37,604 nt of DNA from Lachnospiraceae bacterium UBA5899 (GTDB taxonomy: Bacteria > Bacillota > Clostridia > Lachnospirales > Lachnospiraceae). Positions 25,428-34,427 of this stretch are shown here, piece by piece. The stretch covers positions 1 to 37,604 of the forward strand of contig DJEL01000036.1 of the NCBI GenBank assembly GCA_002432425.1. Reading direction: 5' to 3'. Below the pieces are notes generated by a model. The model was not told where the DNA came from, searched no databases, and saw only the letters and a program-made list of their open reading frames with translations. A program made the translations under genes and the position numbers. Numbering within the stretch: position 1 is the stretch's first letter; the number at the start of each line of letters is the position of its first letter.

Positions 25428-27212
25428 TCATAAAAAAATATCCTTCTTTTCCAATACGTCCACCGGAATACGGATTGTCATCAGCGTTCCGGCTCCCTTC
25501 TCGCTTTCCAGTTCAAATTGCGCCCTGTTTCCGGTAACCATTTTCAGTCTGAGACAGGCATTGGCAATGCCCACATGGTCGCTCCGGCACATTTCATCCA
25601 CATCCGAAATATTTATTTTCTCCCGGAGTCTCTCGACTTCCTCTTCTTCCATGCCGGCTCCGGTATCCTCCACCTCCATGCAGACAAAACCGTTCTGTGC
25701 ATATACCCGAAGGTAAATGTAACAGGGCACCGTCTTTTTCTCTACCCCGTGCACACAGGCATTTTCCGTAAACGTAGCCAGCGTCAGCCGGGGAATGAGA
25801 TACTCTCCGCATTCCTTCTCCACATCCAGCTCATAGTGCAGCCGTTCCCCAAAACGGTACTGCTGGAGCTGTAAGTAAGCTTCCACAAAAGAAAGCTCCT
25901 CTTTGATGCTTATCATATCCCGCGTCCACTCCGCGTTCTGCCTCTCTAAAAGCGCCAGCCGCTCAATCATGCCGGCGGTTTCCTCTTCCCTCTTCATAAT
26001 GCTGTGCATCCGTATGCTTTCCAGCACATTGTAGAGGAAATGGGGATTTATCTGGCTGTGCAGCGCCAAAAGCTCCGCTTTCTGTCTGGCAAGGTCCACC
26101 TTCTGTTTTTCCATGCGGTCCGTGTAAACGGTTTTAATCAGCTCCCGCAGTCTTGCCACCATCCGGTTATAGTTCTGCATCAGGCTGCCGATTTCATCCT
26201 TTCCCCGGACGTCAGGAATTTCCCTAAGGGTCTGCAGTTCCACCTCGTCAAATGCCCTGCTTAACACCATCAGACGGGAAACTATGGATTTGTGGAACAC
26301 GTATGCCATAAATCCCGGAAGCAGGATGTTCAGCGCCAGCATAAAAAGAATGGTTGCCGCATGCTCCCGTATCATGGAAAGCAGCTCGCTTTTGGTCTCC
26401 ATGACAAGAATACGGTAATTTTCCCCGTACAGTTCAAACTGCTTTTCATAGCCCACATGCTCCGCACCCGTCAGGTAGGAAAAATCTTCTTTATTGTTCA
26501 CATAGGCGGTATTGGAAAACAAAATCCTATCACCCGCGCAGACATACACCGGTGCCTGGAACTTAAGCTCCTGCAGCCTTTTTTCCATGGTTATGTAGTC
26601 TAAGTCAATGCGGATAAGTTTAGTCTTTTCCATTTCCCGGTAATAGTTCAGCCTTCTTACCAGGGAAATCCTTCTCTTTGTTGCCACCGACGACCATTTG
26701 TCTCCCATGTAATAGTACGACATCACCACATCCTTATCGCTGTCAAGGAGCTTGCGGCACCAGTCCTCGTTCTGTACGGAGGAAAGCCGGTAAAAATGGG
26801 AGCCGTTCACGATGGTTTCGTTGTCGGCGCACATAACCACGCTGACACTTCCGTAGCCTATCCCTGCCTCGTAAAAGTTGCGTTTTTCCACTTCCCTGCT
26901 TGCCTCATAAAAGCTTAAGCCGTCCGGATATTCCGTTTCTAAAAATTCATAGACAGAACGGTTGATGTAAACGGAATTGGCAAGCTTTGCCGCCTCGGAT
27001 ACCGCATAGGTAAAATCGGTTTTGGCAGCTTCCGCCATACTCTCCATTTCATAGCGGCGTTCCTTTATTTCCCCTCTGTGCAGAATGGAAAACAGGACTC
27101 CGTCCGTGATAAAAAGCGGCAGAAGCACACAGCAGACATAGAAAAGCACAAGCTTTTTCCGGATACTGTAATCATTGATTTTATTTTCTAAGACATTCCC
27201 TAATTTTCCCAT
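25428..27212 (-). CDS. Sensor histidine kinase (YesM-like)
   Basis: Membrane sensor of 594 residues with transmembrane helices at about 21-45 and 285-308, enclosing an extracytoplasmic domain of about 240 residues. A HAMP linker follows. The kinase is of the His_kinase family with His391 in SQINPHFLYNVLES, and the ATPase domain shows ENACVHG (N box) and DTGAGM (G1). The start overlaps the end of the GH3 gene by 13 nt, which suggests coupling. With the following regulator gene it forms a two-component pair for sugar sensing. Confidence 0.93.
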   Translation of the reverse strand: MGKLGNVLENKINDYSIRKKLVLFYVCCVLLPLFITDGVLFSILHRGEIKERRYEMESMAEAAKTDFTYAVSEAAKLANSVYINRSVYEFLETEYPDGLSFYEASREVEKRNFYEAGIGYGSVSVVMCADNETIVNGSHFYRLSSVQNEDWCRKLLDSDKDVVMSYYYMGDKWSSVATKRRISLVRRLNYYREMEKTKLIRIDLDYITMEKRLQELKFQAPVYVCAGDRILFSNTAYVNNKEDFSYLTGAEHVGYEKQFELYGENYRILVMETKSELLSMIREHAATILFMLALNILLPGFMAYVFHKSIVSRLMVLSRAFDEVELQTLREIPDVRGKDEIGSLMQNYNRMVARLRELIKTVYTDRMEKQKVDLARQKAELLALHSQINPHFLYNVLESIRMHSIMKREEETAGMIERLALLERQNAEWTRDMISIKEELSFVEAYLQLQQYRFGERLHYELDVEKECGEYLIPRLTLATFTENACVHGVEKKTVPCYIYLRVYAQNGFVCMEVEDTGAGMEEEEVERLREKINISDVDEMCRSDHVGIANACLRLKMVTGNRAQFELESEKGAGTLMTIRIPVDVLEKKDIFL

Positions 27213-29359
27213 AACAGTTCATCTTCCGTAAGAAGCGTCACCGACTGTACCTTTACTCCTGTAAGCTCCTCACTCCTGCGGTTCGGCGCCTGACCGCCCA
27301 CGTACACCTTTGCTTCCCCTTTACAGGTACGGAAATTGCCCTCTTTGTCGCAGAGTCCGAAGGCATCCTTTGTCAGGTGAATGTTCACTTCTTTTTCTTC
27401 ACCCGGTCTTAGTGTAACCTTCCTTATTGCCTTCAGCTGGGCATTGGGCGTACCTTCTTTTTCTACTTTCACATAAACCTGCACCGTTTCCGTACCGGTT
27501 CTCTTTCCGGTATTCTTTACCGTTACCGTCAGATTTACCCCCTCATCCGTCACTAAGCTTTCCTTCACTTTCAGTCCGCTATACGAATAAGAAGTATAGG
27601 AAAGTCCGTAGCCGAACGGATACAGGGCGTCCTGCTTCATGTACCGGTAGGTTCTGCCTGCCATGGCATAATCCGTAAATGCCGGGAGCTCCTCCGTTCC
27701 TTTATAAAAGGTAACCGGCAGATGGCCTTCGGGATTTACGTCTCCGAACAGAGTTTCCGCCAAAATTCTTCCGCCTTCCGCACCGGGATACCAGCCCTGT
27801 ATAATGGCGGGCACATGTTCCTCCGCCCAGTTGACCGCAAGTGCGCTGCCGGAAAGAATAATTAAAACCACCGGCTTACCGCTCTTGCAGGCAAGCTCTA
27901 AGATTTCCTGCTGCCTGCCGGGTAAATTCAAATCCGGCTTGTCACCGCTGGCATACTGGTTGCCGGTGTCGCCTTCCTCTCCTTCCAGTCCCGCATCCAG
28001 ACCTAAGCAAAGCACCACCACATCGCTGGCTTCGCAGACGGCTTCCACCTCGGCATTTCTGTCCTGCCCCTTACTTAACGGACTGACACAGCCTAAATGC
28101 AGATGGCAGCCCTCCGAATAAAGTACTCTGACCTCCTCACCGAGATATTCCTGAATGCCTTCCAGAACCGTCACATAGCGGGAAGCCGTTCCCTCGTAAT
28201 TTCCCACCAGTGCTCTCCGGTTGTTGGCGTTAGGTCCGATGACTCCGATGGTTTTTATCTTTGTCCGATTAAGCGGCAGCAGATGATTTTCATTCTTTAA
28301 GAGCACTATGGATTTGGCGGAAACCCTCCGGTTTAATGCCCGCATTTCCCGGCTGTCCACTGCCGTATACGGTATGTTGTCAAAGGGTGTTTCTCCCTTA
28401 CCGTCAAACATTCCCAGTTTCATGCGGGTGGTAAATAAATGCATCAGCGCCTCATCCACCCTGCTTTCCGGTATCATTCCTTTTTCCACCGCCTCTTTTA
28501 CATACACAAACAGTTCTCCGCAGTTTAAGTCACAGCCGTTGTTGACCGCCATGGCAACGGACTCCAGCGGTCTCTTCGTTACTTTATGTCCTTCGTGAAA
28601 ATCCCGGATAGCCCAGCAGTCGGAAACCACATGACCTTCAAAGCCCCATTTTTTACGGAGAATATCCGTAAGCAGGGTTTTGCTTCCGCAGCATGGCTCC
28701 CCGTTGGTCCGGTTATAAGCCCCCATGACCGCTTCCACTTTTCCCTCCTGCACACATGCCTTAAATGCCGGAAGATATGTTTCATACAAATCCTGTTTGG
28801 AAACCTCCGCATTGAATTCATGCCGCAGGGACTCCGGTCCGCTGTGTACGGCAAAATGCTTGGCGCATGCCGCTGCCTTCAGATAATTTTCATCATGTCC
28901 CTGGATACCCTTTACGAAACGGACCCCCATACGGGAAGTCAGATACGGGTCTTCCCCGAAAGTCTCATGCCCTCTTCCCCAGCGCGGGTCACGGAAAATA
29001 TTCACATTGGGCGACCAGAAGGTAAGACCTTTGTAAATGTCCGTATCCCCGAATTTCTGCTGCATATTAAACTTGGCGCGTCCTTCCGTGGAAACCGCAT
29101 CCGCCACCTCTTCCGCCAGGTCTTCGTCAAAAGTAGCCGCCAGACCGATTGCCTGGGGAAATACGGTTGCGGTACCTGCCCTTGCCACGCCGTGAAGCGC
29201 TTCATTCCACCAGTTGTATGCCTTGATGCCCAGCCTGTCAATGGCTGCTGCCCCGTGCACCATCTGGGACACTTTTTCTTCCAATGTCATCTGCGCCACA
29301 AGCGCTTTTGCCCTTTCCTGAAATTCCTTTATCTTTTCTTTATTTTCCGTTAAATCCAT
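27200..29359 (-). CDS. Glycoside hydrolase family 3 (beta-glucosidase/beta-xylosidase type)
   Basis: Glycosidase of 719 residues with no signal peptide, so probably cytoplasmic. The N-terminal barrel carries NIFRDPRWGRGHETFGEDPY, KHFAVHSGPE (Lys167-His168) and the nucleophile Asp247 in GHVVSDCWAI. The second domain has GLEGEEGD and LILSGSALAVNW, and a C-terminal fibronectin-III-like domain is recognisable as LTVTVKNTGKRTGTETVQVYV. The pattern is closer to the beta-xylosidase/beta-glucosidase clade than to NagZ. It releases terminal sugars from imported oligosaccharides. The start at 29359 has AAAGGAT upstream. It is first in a line with the two-component genes. Confidence 0.92.
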   Translation of the reverse strand: MDLTENKEKIKEFQERAKALVAQMTLEEKVSQMVHGAAAIDRLGIKAYNWWNEALHGVARAGTATVFPQAIGLAATFDEDLAEEVADAVSTEGRAKFNMQQKFGDTDIYKGLTFWSPNVNIFRDPRWGRGHETFGEDPYLTSRMGVRFVKGIQGHDENYLKAAACAKHFAVHSGPESLRHEFNAEVSKQDLYETYLPAFKACVQEGKVEAVMGAYNRTNGEPCCGSKTLLTDILRKKWGFEGHVVSDCWAIRDFHEGHKVTKRPLESVAMAVNNGCDLNCGELFVYVKEAVEKGMIPESRVDEALMHLFTTRMKLGMFDGKGETPFDNIPYTAVDSREMRALNRRVSAKSIVLLKNENHLLPLNRTKIKTIGVIGPNANNRRALVGNYEGTASRYVTVLEGIQEYLGEEVRVLYSEGCHLHLGCVSPLSKGQDRNAEVEAVCEASDVVVLCLGLDAGLEGEEGDTGNQYASGDKPDLNLPGRQQEILELACKSGKPVVLIILSGSALAVNWAEEHVPAIIQGWYPGAEGGRILAETLFGDVNPEGHLPVTFYKGTEELPAFTDYAMAGRTYRYMKQDALYPFGYGLSYTSYSYSGLKVKESLVTDEGVNLTVTVKNTGKRTGTETVQVYVKVEKEGTPNAQLKAIRKVTLRPGEEKEVNIHLTKDAFGLCDKEGNFRTCKGEAKVYVGGQAPNRRSEELTGVKVQSVTLLTEDELLWEN

Positions 29360-29690
29360 AACCGGTACCTATCCTTTCTTTTTTCGGTAAAAAAGTCTTT
29401 GTTGTAAGGAAGCTTCGTCCTATAAGAAAATTGTAAACATCCACGTCCTCTGCCGCCTTTCGTTTCTTGCTTATTACTTATCAGATATTGCTAATTTAAT
29501 ACGGCATATTTTACCTTATTGCACATTTTTCTCATGCAATTCCCGCAATATGCCACGTTTCTGTAAAATATACGTGGACAAGCAGCGCAAGATGTGAGAA
29601 ACTTAGAGCAGGTGATGTTGCTGACAGAATTTATGCCTGCGAACCATGGAAAGCAGACATGGTAGACGTGTGAGAGAAAGGGCGATAGAT
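29360..29690. promoter_or_regulatory. Divergent control region between GH3 and AraC genes, with nested palindromes
   Basis: The 331-nt intergenic region holds no gene. It contains a nested inverted repeat: outer GGCATATT (29503-29510)/AATATGCC (29547-29554) enclosing ATTGCA (29518-29523)/TGCAAT (29535-29540). Adjacent is CCACGT (29553-29558)/ACGTGG (29572-29577). Promoter boxes in either direction are poor and no clear pair could be assigned. The palindromes are candidate operators for the divergently encoded AraC protein or the YesN-like regulator. Confidence 0.5.
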
Positions 29691-30548
29691 ATGATTCAGA
29701 TTTTAAATGGTGTAAGGGAAACGGTGGATTATGATTCTTACCGGGGCTTAAAGCTATACCATAATGTGGAAGCCGAAGACTATCCTCTGCACTGGCATAC
29801 GGCACTGGAAATCATTATGCCCTACGCCAATACCTACACGGTAGAAATAGACAAGACTTCCCATGTGCTGCAGGATGGGGATATTTTCATCGTACCTGCG
29901 GGCGTGCTGCATAAACTGATGGCTCCGCCTTCCGGAGAACGGTTAATTCTGTTATTCGACTACGGTCTTCTGTGTAATGTGCAGGGCATGGATACCCTGC
30001 TGCATTCCCTGCACCCCTATGCGCTCATTTCCGTTTCCGCTTATCCGCAGCTCAACGAAAAACTGCGTCATATCTTAAATGAGGTAACCGATGAATACGA
30101 AAAAAAGCCTCCTTTTACGGAAGCTTATATTTACTCGCTTATGATTCAGTTCTTTGCACTGCTCGGCCGCACCAGCTTTACGGAAGAAAACCGTTTTCCC
30201 GGTATCACCGTGCACAAGCAGCATGAATATGTGGAAAAATTCATGGAAGTCTGCAACTATATCACAGAACACTGTACCGAAAATCTGACGCTGGACGACT
30301 TAGCCTCTTTGTCCGGCTTTTCCCGTTTTCACTTTTCCCGGCTTTTTAAGCAGTTTGCCGGAATGTCCGCCTATGATTATCTGACCCAGAAGCGTATCAC
30401 CTTAGCGGAGCAGCTTCTCATCCAGCCGGGCATCTCCATAACGGACGCCGCCCTGCAGTCCGGCTTCGGCAGCATTTCCTCCTTCAACCGGATTTTCAAA
30501 GACAAGAAAGGCTGCACGCCCTCCGAGTACCGGAAGTTAGGGCAGTAG
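29691..30548 (+). CDS. AraC family transcriptional regulator with cupin-type sensor domain
   Basis: Cytoplasmic regulator of 285 residues. The N-terminal AraC-binding cupin has PLHWHTALEIIMPY and the loop DGDIFIVPAGVLHKL, with histidines placed as in sugar-responsive members. The C-terminal domain has two helix-turn-helix motifs: LTLDDLASLSGFSRFHFSRL and ITDAALQSGFGSISSFNRIF, ending in CTPSEYRK. The start MIQILNGVRE is chosen since AAAGGG lies about 8 nt before it; the open frame extends 15 codons further. It is divergent from the GH3 gene, which it probably controls, and its stop overlaps the end of the convergent esterase gene by 12 nt. Confidence 0.92.
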   Translation: MIQILNGVRETVDYDSYRGLKLYHNVEAEDYPLHWHTALEIIMPYANTYTVEIDKTSHVLQDGDIFIVPAGVLHKLMAPPSGERLILLFDYGLLCNVQGMDTLLHSLHPYALISVSAYPQLNEKLRHILNEVTDEYEKKPPFTEAYIYSLMIQFFALLGRTSFTEENRFPGITVHKQHEYVEKFMEVCNYITEHCTENLTLDDLASLSGFSRFHFSRLFKQFAGMSAYDYLTQKRITLAEQLLIQPGISITDAALQSGFGSISSFNRIFKDKKGCTPSEYRKLGQ

Positions 30549-32249
30549 TCCGCCGGTCATTTTCTCTGCAAGGTCTGCCAGCAGTTCGCCCACATCCTTT
30601 TTATTGTGAGGATGCAAATCATTATCCTCTCCCAGACCTATCGTCCGTACCATTCCGGTACCGGGCAGCGCCAGAACCTTTTCCTGCTCAATCCGCATGG
30701 CACCCCAGTTACTGTCCCTTTCCTCTTCATTTCCGTAATAGGTTTCTATCTCAAAATTGGGAAGCTGTACATAAAGAAACGGCAGTCCGTCGTCCTTCCA
30801 TGCTTTCCGGTAGCCCTCGATTAAACGTTTTAATTTGTCCGCATAGGTAAGCACTCCCGGCATATGGGCATTGGCTTCTCCCTGATACCATAAAAATCCG
30901 GCAATGGGAAAAGCCTCACAGGGTGCCGCCATGCCGTTATATAATCCGGTGCTGCGCCAGTTAATGAAATCTACCGGCGGACGTTTTCCGCATACGGCTC
31001 CCACCCTTATCCGGAAAGTACCGGACAGAGGCACCTCCCCCTGCCCTGTCTTAAGGCAGAACGGTTTTCCGGGCGTAATTCTGCCCTCTCCCTGTTCCGA
31101 TATCAGGCGGATGACTAAAAAGCTTTCTCCCGCATGCAAGGTTCCCGCTTTCACCGGATACCGCCGCTCCGGGTACTGGTATGCCGTGCAGCCCACAAGG
31201 CTGCCGTTTACATAAACTTCATCCGCATCCACCATGGTTCCCAGGCAGAGCACACTGTCCTGTGCCGCCATTTCCTTTGTCATCGTAAAATGCCTTGCAA
31301 GCCAGACACTGCCGCAAAGTCCCCGGTAGCCGGTGTTCCTGAAAAAGAAGGGAACGTCTGTCCGGGAAGAATAGTCCTGCCGCTCTGCTTCCTCTTGCTT
31401 CTGCCCGCTTTCTTTGTTCTTATCCCAGGCTTCTTCCTGCATCCACGCACCTTTTATGCCGGCATCTTCTTTCTGCAGCCTGCCGTACCATTCCGCCGTG
31501 CTTTGTTCATTCTTTTCTTCCTGCTCTTTCCGCCAGTCATCCTGTGCATAGCGTTCTGCTTCCGCCAGACAATCTTCATACCCCTCTAACATTTCCCTGC
31601 TCATAAAAGCCTCTATTTTGGCTCCGCCCAGGCTCACATTCAAAATGCCTACCGGCACACCGGTCTGTTCCCATCTTTTTTTCGCAAAGAAATAGGTACA
31701 GGCAGAAAAATCGGGAACATTCTTCGGATTTGCCGGTTTCCATTTTCCGGATAAAGGCTCCGATAGCGGTCCGTGAAAATCTGCATGCTCCGCAATCTTA
31801 AACGACCGGATATAGGGATTTGCACAGTTTTTTATTTCTTCCTCATAATAAGGCGCCACCCAGCTCATAGGCAGTTCCATGTTGGACTGGCCGCTGCAAT
31901 ACCACACATCTCCGATAAGCAGATGCTTTCTTTCGAGCCGCTCTCCCGCTTCATCCTCGACACTTAACGTGTAAGGTCCGCCCGCCTCTTTTGCCGAAAG
32001 GAAAGCCGAGAAGCGTCCCGTTTCATCCGCCCTTACATGCCATGCCTGTGTTTTCCCGTCCGATGTCCTTCCTTGCTCCGATGTCTTTCCTTGCTCCATG
32101 TTTTTTTCCGGCTTGCTGTACGCCTCTTCCTCTGCAAGGCGGATGCTTATCGTTCTTCCCGGTAAATCCCAGCCCCAGATATGTATGTTTTTTCCACGTT
32201 GTAAAACCGCATAATCCCCTAACAGGCGCGGCAATCGTAAATCGCTCAT
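30537..32249 (-). CDS. Sialate O-acetylesterase-type carbohydrate esterase (SGNH/SASA family)
   Basis: Esterase of 570 residues without a signal peptide. SGNH-type blocks are GQSNMELPM (catalytic Ser), GGAKIEAF (Gly block), WYQGEAN (Asn block) and DLHPHNK (Asp and His). A galactose-binding-like insert with SVWLARHFTM and DEVYVNG interrupts the catalytic domain. Two highly charged, Glu/Lys/Gln-rich stretches are unusual, one encoded by an 18-bp tandem duplication. Relatives remove acetyl groups from sialic acid, xylan or other decorated sugars. Next to the GH3 and sugar-import genes it probably deacetylates the imported oligosaccharide; the exact substrate is unknown. Confidence 0.85.
   Translation of the reverse strand: MSDLRLPRLLGDYAVLQRGKNIHIWGWDLPGRTISIRLAEEEAYSKPEKNMEQGKTSEQGRTSDGKTQAWHVRADETGRFSAFLSAKEAGGPYTLSVEDEAGERLERKHLLIGDVWYCSGQSNMELPMSWVAPYYEEEIKNCANPYIRSFKIAEHADFHGPLSEPLSGKWKPANPKNVPDFSACTYFFAKKRWEQTGVPVGILNVSLGGAKIEAFMSREMLEGYEDCLAEAERYAQDDWRKEQEEKNEQSTAEWYGRLQKEDAGIKGAWMQEEAWDKNKESGQKQEEAERQDYSSRTDVPFFFRNTGYRGLCGSVWLARHFTMTKEMAAQDSVLCLGTMVDADEVYVNGSLVGCTAYQYPERRYPVKAGTLHAGESFLVIRLISEQGEGRITPGKPFCLKTGQGEVPLSGTFRIRVGAVCGKRPPVDFINWRSTGLYNGMAAPCEAFPIAGFLWYQGEANAHMPGVLTYADKLKRLIEGYRKAWKDDGLPFLYVQLPNFEIETYYGNEEERDSNWGAMRIEQEKVLALPGTGMVRTIGLGEDNDLHPHNKKDVGELLADLAEKMTGGLLP
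32059..32094. repeat. 18-bp in-frame tandem duplication inside the esterase gene
   Basis: TCCGATGTCCTTCCTTGC (32059-32076) is directly followed by the same 18 bases with one change (32077-32094). It encodes the repeated EQG(K/R)TS hexapeptide in a charged loop of the esterase. Confidence 0.8.
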
Positions 32250-32315
32250 ACTGCCCTCTCTTTTTCCCGGATTTTTTTCATAGGAAAAGCTTCCATCCGG
32301 TCACCTTCCCCTTTA

Positions 32316-33401
32316 TTACTTTCCCACAATTTTCCGCACCACCGGTACCTTGGAAAGCACATAAACTGCCGCTCCGCTTACCAGCGTAATCAGTGCAATA
32401 ATCAAAGGCACGGCAATAACAACCGGTGCAAATAAAGTAGTGCCTCCCAGCCAGCCGTAAATCCGCAAAAACAGCGGATGAATGAGATAAATCCCCAGGG
32501 TAAGTCCTGCCAGTTTGCCGCAAATTTTTATCCGCCTGCTGCCGTCAGGTTGTTCACTTCCGGACACGCCGTCACGCAGCAGCAGGAAAATTGCCGCAGC
32601 ACCGATAAATGCCGTTACGGAGAAGGGCGTATTTAATATGGTAGACATAATGCCGGTCTTCACCGACCAGGCGTTGCACACCGCAATCTCTATTGCCATG
32701 GCTGTTACGCCGCCAAGTCCCAGCGCTGCCTTTTTTGGTGCGGATAACTTCGGCACGTATTCATGCAGTACATGTCCCAGTACATAATAGGTCACATAGT
32801 CGCCAAAGAAAGAGCAGTCAAACTGGTTATACAGGCTTTCCACAATCGTCCGGTAAGGGAATTCAAATTTCAAAGCCGTCGGCAGCAGGATGGAATAACC
32901 AAAACCCAGTGTGCAGAACAACATACATTTTTTCCGGTCCGCCGCAAAGGATTTTAAGAACGGCGTCAGAAGATACAGCACCGCCAGCATGGGCAGATAC
33001 CACAGATGGTACATTCCTTTTCCCAGAAGGGTTTCCAGTACAATTTGTTTTTTCACATTGGTAAAATTCCATACGGTGCCGTTTTCCAGGAAATTCACCA
33101 CATTGTAAAACAGAAGCCAGAAGAAATACAGAAAAACAATCTTGGGAATTTTCCTTGTATAAAATTTCTTTACCGTGACCTCATACGTGGGTGCCAGAAA
33201 CAACGCCCCGCTTATCATCACAAACAGCGGCACACCCAAGATGAACAGGCAGTCCAGCCCGTTCATGACCTTGAAATTCAGACTTTCCACCGTCACCTGC
33301 TCCAAATTGAGTGCCGACACATGCACGCCCGCCACCAGTATGCACGCCACCAGGCGCAGAACCTCCAGATAGGCAATGTGTTTTTTTTCCGTATGTTCCA
33401 T
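32316..33401 (-). CDS. Acyltransferase 3 family membrane protein
   Basis: Integral membrane protein of 361 residues with about ten hydrophobic segments. The N-terminal pattern YLEVLRLVACILVAGVHVS matches the acyltransferase-3 signature with the conserved Arg and the His in the first helices. Members transfer acyl groups, often acetyl, to cell-surface sugars such as peptidoglycan, teichoic acid or exopolysaccharide. AAGGGAC lies before the ATG. It is 66 nt after the esterase on the same strand, but a functional link (opposite reactions on sugar acetyl groups) is only a suggestion. Confidence 0.85.
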   Translation of the reverse strand: MEHTEKKHIAYLEVLRLVACILVAGVHVSALNLEQVTVESLNFKVMNGLDCLFILGVPLFVMISGALFLAPTYEVTVKKFYTRKIPKIVFLYFFWLLFYNVVNFLENGTVWNFTNVKKQIVLETLLGKGMYHLWYLPMLAVLYLLTPFLKSFAADRKKCMLFCTLGFGYSILLPTALKFEFPYRTIVESLYNQFDCSFFGDYVTYYVLGHVLHEYVPKLSAPKKAALGLGGVTAMAIEIAVCNAWSVKTGIMSTILNTPFSVTAFIGAAAIFLLLRDGVSGSEQPDGSRRIKICGKLAGLTLGIYLIHPLFLRIYGWLGGTTLFAPVVIAVPLIIALITLVSGAAVYVLSKVPVVRKIVGK

Positions 33402-33432
33402 AATTTGTCCCTTTTCGTATGTTGTCTGTTTA

Positions 33433-34392
33433 TTACTTTTCGTTTTCTGCCGCGGAAGTTTCCGGAAGGAATTTTCGGATAGCCTCTTCGCGCAGATTTT
33501 CTCCTATGACAATCAGCACCTTTTGCCCCACCTCAATGGGCTTTAACGAAATGGCATCGTGGGTGGCATTTAGCTGCAGCCATTCTCCTGTGGGTTTTTG
33601 TATAAACCCTTTTACACGGAAAATCTGACCGCAGGCTTCGTCTTTCATCATAGCCGAGACTGCTTTTTTAAGCTCCTCTTCCGTAATTTCTACATTCATG
33701 AAAAACAAAGAGTCAAAGCCCTTGAAGTCGCCCAAATCCATTTTGATATAGCTTTCCGATACATAACCGCAGGCTGCCAGTTCCTGTAAATCCTGCTCCT
33801 GCAAATCCGGAATGCCTTTCCGGATTACTTCTTTATCCAGTCTTCTTTTACATTTCACCTGCTCCAGCGCTTTATTCAGCCGCTCCACCGTTCGGTTCAT
33901 TTCCTCCGGTGTGGCTTCATCTGCCCGGCTTAAAATAATGCGTCCGGCATCCGCCGCTTCGCTTGCCAGCAGGTATTCCGCTTCCTTTGACAGGTTTTCC
34001 TGCAGTTTAGCATCCACAATAGCAATCACATTTCCGATTTCGTACCATTGATCAAGCGGCTCCTCATATAAGGCATCAAAAAATTCATCCACATCGAAAA
34101 TGCCGGACGGCTCTACAATCACCCTGTCGTATCCGCACATCCCCATGGCAATCAGCTTGGTTTTGAAACGTCTCCTGTGACAATCCCGGTCGCATCCACC
34201 GGAAACCATTTCCAGCTCGCAGTTATCCCCCAAAAGGTCCTGCAAAAGCATCATATCCACATTGATGGCGCCGAAGTCGTTTTCCAGAATACCGATATGC
34301 ATCCCCCGGTTAATCAGGTATTTTGCATATTTTCTTATAAAAGTTGTTTTACCGGAGCCTAAAAAACCGGTAATCAAATCAATCTTTACCAT
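33433..34392 (-). CDS. CobW/COG0523-like P-loop GTPase with atypical metal motif
   Basis: Cytoplasmic G3E-family protein of 319 residues. The P loop is TGFLGSGKTTF (8-18), and ENDFGAINVD matches the switch region. The C-terminal CobW_C domain is visible as FRVKGFIQKPTGEW. In COG0523 metallochaperones a CxCC motif follows the switch; here the position reads SGGCDRDCHRR, with two cysteines three residues apart. The guanine-specificity NKxD motif reads SRAD. Both changes suggest a divergent subgroup, perhaps with different metal binding. AGGATG lies upstream of the ATG. It follows the oxidoreductase by 35 nt in a possible operon. Confidence 0.85.
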   Translation of the reverse strand: MVKIDLITGFLGSGKTTFIRKYAKYLINRGMHIGILENDFGAINVDMMLLQDLLGDNCELEMVSGGCDRDCHRRRFKTKLIAMGMCGYDRVIVEPSGIFDVDEFFDALYEEPLDQWYEIGNVIAIVDAKLQENLSKEAEYLLASEAADAGRIILSRADEATPEEMNRTVERLNKALEQVKCKRRLDKEVIRKGIPDLQEQDLQELAACGYVSESYIKMDLGDFKGFDSLFFMNVEITEEELKKAVSAMMKDEACGQIFRVKGFIQKPTGEWLQLNATHDAISLKPIEVGQKVLIVIGENLREEAIRKFLPETSAAENEK

Positions 34393-34427
34393 ATAGTTCT
34401 CACATCCTTTTTGTAGCTGTTTTTATA

